In this document: in pieces, positions 28,638-37,549 of the stretch | How the letters are laid out: each line of letters begins with the position of its first letter | Numbering within the stretch: the stretch's first letter is position 1 | NCBI GenBank assembly: GCA_023846275.1 | Contig: CM043869.1 | Coordinates: 15,533,501 to 15,597,500, forward strand | DNA: 64,000 nt | Direction: 5' to 3' | Source of the DNA: Vanilla planifolia | Taxonomy: Eukaryota; Streptophyta; Magnoliopsida; Asparagales; Orchidaceae | Program-made: the position numbers and the translations under genes | Notes under the pieces: generated by a model | Databases searched by the model: none | What the model was told of the DNA's origin: nothing | The model's input: only the letters and a program-made list of their open reading frames with translations

Positions 28638-30335
28638 ATGGCTGGATCCAAATGCCGGAAAAGCAACAGGAAGTCCAAAAATTGTGGAAGTGCATCTCCA
28701 GATAGGGAGTGTGCGGAGGATGCTGGTGAAGAAGCTGCTGGAGGCAAGGGGAAGAAAGGACTGGTGATTGGGATGTCTGTCATTGATGGAAAGGATGGGT
28801 ATCTCCTGCATGAGCTAGAAATTTCAAATATATCGGCTAGTTCATCGAGTGCGGAGGCGGGTACTTCTGAGGAAGGTGCGACCTCGGCCCCCCCATTGCT
28901 GTCGCTGGTGCGGACTGATGTTGAGCAGGGTGACTTAGTTGGTGAAATGGTGGAAATCCCTGAAACTGTGGGTGCCAGTGTTTTGGCCAATTTAAACAAT
29001 GCGACTAAAGCAGCACTAGACAGCGCTACCTTGCTGGACAAGAACGATTCAAGCAAAGCGGCTCAGGCCAACAAAGTCAGCTTTAAGGAAGCATTAACAT
29101 CCAAGGCTGCCACGCCCAATGAGGCAGTGACATCCTTTGTGAAGCTGGCTGCAGTTGACGTGAAGGCCAGGGCTGCATCCATGGGTGACCCTGTTGACAA
29201 CGATGAGGTCGTTATGTCTGATGATGCCTGTCTTAGGCGAATTGAGTTCCACAGATTTGACCTGGTGGGGCGAGTGTATGGCAGCTCTCTTCCATTTTTT
29301 ATCATAGCTCGGGTGCTTCAGAGGCGATGGGGACACCTTAAGAACTTCCGAATCTTTGATATTTCCTCTGGATGCTTCTGTCTTCACTTTGACTCAGTGG
29401 ATGATAGAAATGCAGTATGGTTGGGAGGCCCATGGCAAGTTGCTGGTCAGGCCATGGGTTTGGATCTGTGGTCCCCTGATTTTCGACCCAGCGCTTCCAC
29501 GGCGATGTGCGCCCCAATCTGGGTGAGGTTCCCGGCTCTTCCTCTGGTCTATTGGGATGTTGAGAACATCCTGAGAATCACGAAGTCGATAGGTGACCCA
29601 ATTCTCCTGGATGGCTGGACAACGAACATGCAGCGTTCGTCATTCGCCCGGGTTTGCGTCAGGGTGGATTTGTCGAAACCACTGAAGCCGGGTATGTGGC
29701 TGAGGGGGCCCATGGGATGTTCATTCCAGCCTTTTGAGTTTGAGGGGCTTCCCAAAATTTGCTTTGCCAGCGAACTCGTGGGTCACTCGGCGGAGCAATG
29801 TAAGTCTGGGGCGACGGGGAATGCTGCTGCAGCAACTGCTGCGGGAGATGGGTGGACTTTGATGAAGGGCTCTGAGAAGGCCTCATCTTCGAGGGTGTCG
29901 CTAGACGTCTCGGCTATCCCGAGGGACCTAACTACGATCCTGCGAGAATTGCATACCGGACTGGATGCACTGGCCGAGGGGCCATCCCTTAGAAGTGGGA
30001 ATACTCGACCCATGCTGGACAATGAGGAGGATACAAAGAAGGAGAGACTGGGCCCGTGGATGGTGGTGCAACCAAGGAGGCGGAAGTTGGCCATGAGCAC
30101 GCAAAGTCACAATGCTTCTATAGCTAAGCAGGCTGAGGGGGCAGGCGGTCAAAGTGGTAGAATGAGGAGCAGTTCCCAGTCTAGAGGGAGACCTCCTAGC
30201 AGAAGTTATCGAAGTCTCCATGTGCAAGATATCAAAGGGAAGGCGCCACTGCTGGCTGATGATAGGGCGATGGAAGTCAATTCTCAAAATGAAGCTGTCC
30301 TCCGCAAGGAAGCTGCCCTCCGCATTGGGGGTTAG
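28638..30335 (+). CDS. LINE ORF1 protein: DUF4283 domain and CCHC-like knuckle
   Basis: The 565-codon frame is intact. Residues 1-190 are acidic, Ser/Ala-rich and low in complexity, starting with a basic 'SKCRKSNRKSK' stretch. Residues about 195-375 match DUF4283, the RNA-binding domain of plant L1 ORF1 proteins: 'FHRFDLVGRVYG', 'VLQRRWGHLKNFRIFDIS', 'WLGGPWQVAGQAMGLDLWSP' and 'WVRFPALPLVYW'. A zinc knuckle follows at about 376-392, but it reads C-F-A-S...GHSAEQC, so the second Cys of CxxC is Ser. The C-terminal third is basic and Arg/Ser-rich. The protein is expected to bind element RNA and form the ribonucleoprotein with ORF2. The start at 28638 is the first ATG of this frame; a later Met is possible. 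Confidence 0.9.
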   Translation: MAGSKCRKSNRKSKNCGSASPDRECAEDAGEEAAGGKGKKGLVIGMSVIDGKDGYLLHELEISNISASSSSAEAGTSEEGATSAPPLLSLVRTDVEQGDLVGEMVEIPETVGASVLANLNNATKAALDSATLLDKNDSSKAAQANKVSFKEALTSKAATPNEAVTSFVKLAAVDVKARAASMGDPVDNDEVVMSDDACLRRIEFHRFDLVGRVYGSSLPFFIIARVLQRRWGHLKNFRIFDISSGCFCLHFDSVDDRNAVWLGGPWQVAGQAMGLDLWSPDFRPSASTAMCAPIWVRFPALPLVYWDVENILRITKSIGDPILLDGWTTNMQRSSFARVCVRVDLSKPLKPGMWLRGPMGCSFQPFEFEGLPKICFASELVGHSAEQCKSGATGNAAAATAAGDGWTLMKGSEKASSSRVSLDVSAIPRDLTTILRELHTGLDALAEGPSLRSGNTRPMLDNEEDTKKERLGPWMVVQPRRRKLAMSTQSHNASIAKQAEGAGGQSGRMRSSSQSRGRPPSRSYRSLHVQDIKGKAPLLADDRAMEVNSQNEAVLRKEAALRIGG

Positions 30336-30560
30336 GGGGATTCCCTCCTTACTGCACTTCGTGGGGTGCAGTGATCCCCTCATTCCCATGAGGGGAAGGT
30401 GGCAGTGGATGATATTCCTGTGGTACTGTAACTCTCTCAGGTCGCGTTGGATGGGCTTTCCCCTGCTGAAGACCTTAGTGGGCGGAGGGTTGAGGCCAAT
30501 CTTCTGGCTATTGCGCTATTCCTCCCATGGTGCGGAGAGGTACTATCTACTTTTCCTCTT

Positions 30561-33500
30561 ATGACTAAAATTTTAGTATGGAATATCAGGGGCATCTATG
30601 GCAAGAAGTCGCGGTGTTTTCTCCAGAGGCTTGTGCGTGAAAGCAAGATCGGGGTGGTTGCCCTAGTTGAGACCAGAGCCCAAAGCTTTGAGCGGAGGGA
30701 CGTTGATCGTCTGCTGGGTAAGGAATGGAACTATGTGGTGCAACCTTCGGCAGGGAAGTCTGCTGGCATAGTTGTTCTATTGAGGAGCTGTCTGAGGGTG
30801 AGTTCCATTCATTCACTGATGCATGCGGTTTCGTTTGAGGTGGGTATGAAAGGGGGCGCTTCCCTCAAGTGCTGTGTTGTCTATGGCCTGAGGGAGACTC
30901 TGAAACGTAAGGAACTATGGGATTTCTTGAGGAAGGAGGCTGACAATGCTAGCCCATTGCTGGTTGCCGGCGACTTCAATATTGTCATGTCGCAGGGTGA
31001 AAAGAAGGGGGGAAGGAAGTTTAAATTCAGCAGCTTGCAGCAAGAGTTTGCAGATGTGATCCAAGATATCCAGCTGGTGGATCTCATGTTTACTGGGAAC
31101 AGGTTTACGTGGTGTAATGGAAAGCAGGGGGGTGCAAGGATTCTTGAAAGGCTGGACAGAGCGTTGATGAACATTGCAGGCATGCGTGTATTCCCGGGCT
31201 GCTCTGTTGTTCACCTCATGCGGATTGGTTCTGATCACTGTCCTCTCCTAATCGACATTGAAGGGGGGCGAAGGCCTGTTTGCAAGCGCCGCATTCAATT
31301 TGAGAGCATCTGGTACAATTTCCGAAGGCAATGGGGGTTGTGCATCAGGCGTGGAGTCGGCGTACTAAGGGGAATTATATGGAGTGCCTATCAACCAAGT
31401 TTCGCAGGTCGCTTTTGGCTCTGCATACATGGAGCAAGTTGGAGGTTGGTGATATTATGAGTGCCAATGCTAACCTTGAACGCAGTATCAATTCCTTGCA
31501 AATCAAAGAGTCTCGGGAGGGATTAAATGTAGAGGAACACTGCCATCTTGGGCGGTTAATCTTGGACTTCCACCGCGGCTACGCGCTGGAGGAGCGGTGG
31601 TGGTAGCAAAGGGCGAAACTCCACTGGACCCATCTGGGAGATCGTAATACTCATTTCTTCCATGCTGTCGCGACTGCACGCACCCGTAATAATCTCATTG
31701 CCCAGCTGAAGGATGATTCGGGCAACATGGTCACTTCGCTGGACTCTATGGGTGCAATCTTGGAACCCTTCTTTCAGATGAAGTGGGGTGGTGGGGTGAC
31801 GCCCCTACCTATTCTGAAGCATGTACCGCACGCCAGTGTGAATGACGCTCAGGCAACTATGCTGGCCTGCCCTGTGACTGAACAGGAGGTTATCTTGGCC
31901 ATCAAAGCTGCGAGGAGGAACAAGGCCCCTGGCCTGGATGGGGTTACTGCGGAGTTTGTCCAGGGATATTGGCATATCACTCAAGGTGACACTATACGTG
32001 CGGTGCTCTCCTTCTTCGCTGAAAAGCAAATGCCTGAATGCTGGAAGGATACTCTTATTGTCCTTGCACTGAAATCTCATGGCGCATGCAGGCCGGATCA
32101 GTTCAGGCCAATAAGCTTATGTAACTTCATCTACAAAGTTGTTGCACGAGTTTTTGTTGAAAGGATTAAGCCAATTCTTCCTGTCCTCATATCAAGGGAA
32201 CAGGGGGCGTTTGTGCCTGGAAGATGTATTGCAGACAATATATTCATGGCCCAGGAAATGGCTTCGCGAATGCACTCATCCTCTGCGAGGGCTCGACTCA
32301 TGACAGTTAAAGTGGACATGGAGCAAGCCTATGATACGGTGCAATGGGAGTGTGTGATGAACATATTGAAAGCCATGGGGTTTCCGTCCATCTGGTGCGA
32401 CTGGGTTGAGGCATGCATTGTAAACCCTAGGTATGGGGTCCTGCTCAATGGCGTTCAGCTTCCCTGGATCCATGCGAAACGCGGTCTGCGTCAAGGCTGT
32501 CCCCTTTCGCCGTATTTATTCACCTTTGTGACGGAGTATCTCTCCACAATTATGCATAACTATGAGTCCAGATCACTGCTTGGGTTTCGACCTGGGAAGA
32601 ATTCTCCGCTTGTTTCCCATCTTTTGTTTGCTGACGACATCCTGGTGTATGCATTGGCTACACGTGCTGCGGCACACGCAGTTAATATGGCCATGCAGGA
32701 GTTTTGCAGAGCCACGGGAATGAGTGTTAACATTGCGAAGTCTAAGATTTTCTTCAGTAAACTCACTAGCACTAAAAGAAAGAAGGTGATTGCGAGGAAA
32801 TTGAATATGGCGCATGGGGAGAACCTTTGCTATCTGGGAGTTCCAATTTCGGCAAAATTAATTAAGCTGAAGGATGTTAAGTTCTTGCTCCGAAAGATCG
32901 ATGACCAGGTGATGAAACGGTGCGTCAGGCATCTGTCACTTGCTGGGAGGGTTGCCATGATCAAATGCGTACTCAACTCTATCCCCACTCATCTGCTAAG
33001 TCATTGTGTCCTTCCGAAGCATGCCATTGACATGGCGGAGCGGAAGATTAGGAATTTTCTTTGGTGTGGTGCGACTGGTGACAGGAGGATGCATTATGCT
33101 AGCTGGGAGAAGGTTACTTTGCCCAAGGCTGCGGGGGGCCTTGGCCTTCTTGACCTGCGCACTTGGCAGTGGGTTCTGATTATGAAACATTGTAGAAGAT
33201 TGATTGGGCACGAGGGGAACCCCTGGGTGTGCACCATGGCTGCTAAATACGGCGCTGCTCACTCCCTTGTTAAGACTCCGAGGGGGGCATCCCATGCATG
33301 TAGGCTTCTTGCTGCTGGTATGCCGGTCGCTCTTGCAAACTTTGTGTGGAGAATTGGTGATGGCAAGGATGTCTTATTTGCTGAAGACAACTGGCTTGGG
33401 GTGCTCCCAATTTGCCTGTGGCCTACGTTCATCAACATGGCGGTGGACTGGCCAACACATGTTAGTGCATGCGTTGCTGATGTGGGTGTTTGGAACGTAG

Positions 33501-34704
33501 CAAGCATTAGGGCTTGGGCTAACGACCTCCTTTTTGACCCCGTCTTGCACCTACCTTGGGCTCGAAATCATGACATGCTTGTGCAGCTGCAGACGGAGTC
33601 GCCCCAGGTCAACAATTCAATACTTTACTTGCAACTCCGCGGTGCTAATGCGGGTGAGGACATGGGAAATTATCATGCTAATATGGAGTGCCTCAAGATG
33701 ATCTGGAAAGTTAAGGCACTGCCTAGGGTGAAATTTTTCCTTTGGCATCTGATTGGTGATCACCTCCCTACTACAGCATGGTTGGCCCGCAGAAGACTTG
33801 CCGAGTGCAGTAGCTGCGTTTGGGGTTGTAATGCTGACGAGACGCCAGAACACTTTATCTGGGAGTGCCCGTGTGCACAAGTCCTCTGGAGTAGCCACCA
33901 ACTTGATGAGGCCGTATCTGCCCTCGGTCTTTGCCATGGTGAGGACACTGGGTATGATTTCTTGCAGCGGTTCTGTGAGCTTGTGGCAGCGCCTGCGCGA
34001 CGCGAAGCTAACAGTATGAAGCACGCTGTAACCCTAGCCACGGCAATGTTCTACATCTGGGAACTCCGCAATGCGAAGAAGCACTATGACGAAAGGCCAA
34101 ACTACAGTCTCATTTTGAGGAAGCTGCAGATTGAGGTTGCTCTGCATCACCGAATGCGCCCTTCCACGTCCTGCGGGAACTTGCTCAGTTCACCTGAACT
34201 GAACGTAGCCCAAAACTGGGTTCCTCCTCCTACTGGATGGGTAAATTCAATTGTGATGCAGCTGTTGGGGACCACTTGGCGGGTCTTGGCCTGGTGGCTA
34301 GGGATCATGTGGGGAAGCCCCTGCTGGTGATGGGAATGAAAATGATCTCTCAAGCGAGTGCAGCCATGGAAGCCTATGCTATGCTGGAGGCCCTGGAAGT
34401 GGCTAGAACCGAGCTCCCAGACACTCAGGCCATCGAGGTCCAAACTGACTCGACGCTGGCCATGTTGGACGTGCGTGCTATCCTTACCCAGGCGCCCACG
34501 GGGGGTATATATGCCAAACCAATCCTCCATTCTCGGGATCTTGATGCCCTTGTCATTTCTTGTATCAATAGAGAAGGTAACGTGCCGGCAGACTGGGTGG
34601 CGCGTGCTGCGTGCCGGTCTAGCTTCACCTGGGGATGGGATGTGCCTCTCCCTGAGCCGTTACGCAAGTTACTGTTTTTTGATTTCCTGTTTGACCTTCT
34701 GTAG
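30561..34704 (+). pseudogene. LINE ORF2: endonuclease, reverse transcriptase, RNase H (3 lesions)
   Basis: The start is ATG at 30561, opening 'MTKILVWNIRGIYGKKS'. The endonuclease keeps its catalytic motifs: NIRG, VETRA, GDFNIV and GSDHCPLL. A 1-base deletion in a T run (31319-31321) shifts the frame just after 'QFESIWYN'. A TAG stop lies at 31604-31606, just before the 'GDRNTHFFH' motif. The reverse transcriptase follows: 'NKAPGLDGVTAEFVQGYW', 'FRPISLCNFIYKV', 'LRQGCPLSPYLFTF' and the catalytic FADD at about 32628-32639. The zf-RVT region (about 33660-33900) has W-K-V-K-A-L-P-R-V-K-F-F-L-W. A second 1-base deletion near 34243 moves into the RNase H frame (RVT_3), where the D-E-D-D residues are present ('FNCDAAV', 'AMEAYAML', 'VQTDSTL', 'NVPADWVA'). 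It would target-prime reverse transcription of element RNA if intact. As it stands it cannot make a full ORF2 protein. Confidence 0.93.
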
Positions 34705-34754
34705 AGGACGCTGCATGTTTTTGCCCCTTCGCTTGAATGAAGGTTTATTTTCAA

Positions 34755-34766
34755 GAAAAGGACCAA
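34755..34766. repeat. 12-bp target-site duplication, right copy (LINE)
   Basis: GAAAAGGACCAA, identical to 28053-28064, marks the 3' boundary of the LINE. Confidence 0.9.
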
Positions 34767-36050
34767 TAAATCTTGGTTGTAGTTTTTCATATTTCCTAAA
34801 TTTGGTGATTTCTTCATAAGGCTTATTTTGATGAAGATATGATCACCATTTTGAAATCCTATTTTCCTATGCTTAGAATCTTAGTACCTTCATTAATAGT
34901 CATGTGGTTTTTGAATATTTTCTTTTATAAGTTGTATCTTTTCTATGGTTTTAATAACATTTTGGACCTCATAAGTTCCTTTTTAGTTTAATCATACTAA
35001 TATAATAGAAATTGATATTTTCTTTCATAAGCAAATAGAAACATCTTAATGCTTGAGTAATAATTATCATTATAAGAAAATTAAATTAAAAATAAGTAAG
35101 AATTCTAGCTACCACCAAAATTAGTTATGCACAACCTAAGCATATCCTCAAGTGTTTAATAGTTCTTTCAATCTAACAATCTATCTATGGGTGAAATGTT
35201 ATACTAAAGTTTATTTAAGTCCTAGAAGCACCTTGATCCTTCACCAAAAGGTGAGATGTGAATTGAGAACCTCAACCAAATATAGTGACCTTTAGTATCC
35301 ATGTAAATTTGTTCTAGCTTTTTTTTATATTTGTAGTTTTTTATGGTAGAAATGAGCTAATTTAAGGAGTATGTCCACAATCACCTATATTTCCTCTTGT
35401 TCTTGACTTGTTTTAGGTAACCCAATCATAAAATCCATAGATAGCACTTCTTATTTCCAAATGAATATGAATAAAGGTTGATGCAATCCATTGGGTTTTT
35501 GGTGTTCTTCCTTGACTTGTTGACATATTAGGCAGTTATTAACAAAATATTATGTGTTTCTTTTTATCCCTAGCCACAAAAATGTCTTCTTCATATCATG
35601 ATACATTTTAGTTATTCTTAGATGTATCATACATCTTAAACCATGTGATTCTTAAAGTAGCATCTATTTTATTGCTTCTTAATTTAGTATATAGAACCTA
35701 TTCTCAGAATATAGAATATCATTTTCTTCATTTAACTAGAAATCCAACTCCTAACCTTCCAAGAGTTTTTCTTTTATAATTTTTACTTCTTCATCCTTAT
35801 CTTAACATTCCTTAAGGTCCAATTTCTTATAATTGCTAGTAGTGTAAAACCTCTTTTAATTATTATTGATAAAGCATCTAATCTAAGATAATTCATCTCC
35901 ATGCATAATTGGGCTTCTTCAACATTGGTAATGTAATTTGAGCTCTTATATAACACATGTACCATTACATTGGCTTCTCTAAATAATATAATAGTAATTA
36001 TGATCCATCTTACCATCCATTCAATGATTTATTCTGCCAATTTATCTATC
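34767..36050 (-). mobile_element. Ty3/gypsy relic A, 5' part: RNase H end and integrase
   Basis: The minus strand continues the relic interrupted by the LINE. At 34767-34860 it reads 'EKLQPR' and 'NGDHIFIKIS', the integrase C-terminal GDHVFLKVSPMKG...KLSPRFIGPF motif. At 35150-35260 it carries the decayed counterpart of the STAFHPQTDGQSERT motif, and at 35480-35600 the zinc-finger segment ('QQVKEEHQKPNGL'-type). At 35880-36000 it shows 'ILFREANVMVHVLYKSS', the decayed YHPGKANVVADALSRKS end of RNase H. The order (RNase H before integrase) and the chromodomain relic near 27.8 kb mark a chromovirus-type gypsy element. Reverse transcriptase, protease and gag are missing to the right: the relic stops near 36050. 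Confidence 0.8.
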
Positions 36051-36054
36051 TTTG

Positions 36055-36700
36055 TTCAAATGACCCAGATCTATGCAATTTGATTCGTATGACTGTGGTC
36101 ATTTCTGTATTTATCATTGATTAATATAACTTTTCAAATCACATATGACATGATTAGATGCCCCAAATCTTACTATCCTCACCCAATCGTCCATAACTCA
36201 AACACTTTTACAGTCTTTGATTTGATGGTCCAAAACTTTTCTAGTCAGATCAATGACTCTGGTCGATCCCATTTAATAACTAATTCTTTAGCCATTATTT
36301 AAGCCATTTAGTAGCCATTTTGAAAGAAATATTTTAAGATGTTTGGAAGATTTTTTAAACTATTTGGAAGTAGCTTTTAAGACAGCTTTTTCATAATTTT
36401 CTAACAATTATGATCAAAATTTTTTTATATAAATCAACCTACTACAAATGGAATAGTTGAACAATATTTTAAGATCTTAAAGAAGTACTATATCATATTT
36501 CACTATTATAAATCTTTCAGCAATACACTATGTCTTAGTATTACTCAAAATTTTAAGTTATTTCAACTAAGCCTACATCTTCTAAACTTTTATTTTTCTA
36601 CTTATTTTTAGAATTTTGTGCTCTTGTACCTTGCTTTATTCATCAATAAGCATAGTAACTTGTATGTTTTTTTTTGAAATTTTTTCTATTATTGTATTTT
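36055..36700 (+). other. LTR-like or promoter/terminator-like segment, unassigned
   Basis: This segment replaces the expected reverse transcriptase of gypsy relic A. It has mixed composition, a TATATAAAT motif on the plus strand at about 36427-36435, and after about 200 bases an AATAAGCA poly(A)-like signal near 36649, a layout like an LTR with R and U5. Similar short phrases recur within it (TTAGCCATTATTTAAGCCATTTAGTAGCCATTTT at about 36286-36319). No partner LTR or coding region was matched, so the identification is inference. Confidence 0.3.
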
Positions 36701-36868
36701 TTTCTTTTGAGTTGGGTGGCTCAGCTTTTGAGATTATTTGAGTTCAATTTGATCTCATAAAAAATCAAGTTAGAAGATTGGAGATGAATCATAAGAAAAG
36801 CTCTAAAATAAGTTAGAGGTAAGCCATAAAGGAAAAACTCATGATACAAGTTTTGCGATAGTGCAGTA

Positions 36869-37098
36869 TTTTTTGATCTCGATTGGAGGTAATGCAGTTC
36901 TTGTTTGAACCAAAGCATAAAAAAAATTTTGCATACTTTTCTAAATTTTTTTATTTTTTCTTAATTATAAAAAGTATATATATATATATTTAATATCATG
37001 ATTTTCTTTAAAAAGAAAATAATTTCTATAAAAATGTTTTTAAAAAATAAATGTTATAAAAAATAGCAAAAATATTATAAACCTCGTAAGTTTCCCCC
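36869..37098. repeat. Direct duplication, copy 1
   Basis: This 230-bp unit begins TTTTTTGATCTCGATTGGAG, passes through a phrase GTTCTTGTTTGAACCAAAGCA and a short TA tract (about 36974-36990), and ends near CCTCGTAAGTTTCCCC. It matches copy 2 (37126-37415) through its whole length with scattered substitutions. Confidence 0.85.
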
Positions 37099-37125
37099 GC
37101 TAATCAGAAAGGAGATTGTCACACC

Positions 37126-37230
37126 ATTTTTAATCTTGATTGGGGTTAATGTAGTTCTTGTTTGAACCAAAGCACAAAAACGTTTTGTGAACTTTTTCTA
37201 ATTTTTTTAATTTTTTCTTAATTATAAAAA

Positions 37231-37304
<74 letters not shown>

Positions 37305-37415
37305 TTAATATCACCATTTTCTTTTAAAAAAGAAAATAATTTTTATAAAAAAGTTTTTAAAAAATAAATGTTATAAAAATAGAAAAAAGTATTATAAAAC
37401 TCATAATTCACCCCA
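37126..37415. repeat. Direct duplication, copy 2, with expanded TA tract
   Basis: Second copy of the unit at 36869-37098, beginning TTTTTAATCTTGATTGGGG and ending near CTCATAATTCACCCC. The main length difference is a TA tract of about 75 bases (37231-37307) where copy 1 has under 20. About 27 unrelated bases separate the copies. Confidence 0.85.
37231..37307. repeat. Long (TA)n microsatellite
   Basis: About 38 TA dinucleotides with one TTTA interruption near the end, inside duplication copy 2. Confidence 0.95.
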
Positions 37416-37549
37416 TTTTTGTGTGATTCACACATACTCATTTTACATTAGTTGGCTCGCCTTGATTTAGTTTTTAATTGAATTTTTAGGTTGCTCAATT
37501 CCCTGGGGTGGTTGTGGTTCCCTAGCCCCTAACCACTTCTTTGCACATG

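Larger units (their letters stand above)
28065..34754 (+). mobile_element. L1-type LINE, nearly full length, GC-rich
   Basis: A 6.69-kb non-LTR retrotransposon lies between two exact 12-bp duplications. It has a 5' leader (28065-28637), ORF1 (28638-30335, DUF4283 plus zinc knuckle) and ORF2 (30561-34704: endonuclease, reverse transcriptase, zf-RVT, RNase H). Its base composition is near balanced while both flanks are very AT-rich, with sharp changes near 28092 and 34740. Disabling changes in ORF2 are only two single-base deletions and one stop, so it is young compared with every other element here. The 3' end lacks a long poly(A) tail and stops at TTTATTTTCAA before the duplication. It inserted into a gypsy integrase. 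Confidence 0.95.

Noticed and set aside
28550..29056. 168-codon minus-strand open frame opposite LINE ORF1
   Set aside because: It is a shadow of the GC-rich ORF1 coding strand; no domain, and the opposite strand has DUF4283.
28065..34754. GC-rich block as a bacterial or horizontally acquired island
   Set aside because: Domain content, 12-bp duplication and ORF order are those of a plant L1 element; the composition is explained by the element itself.
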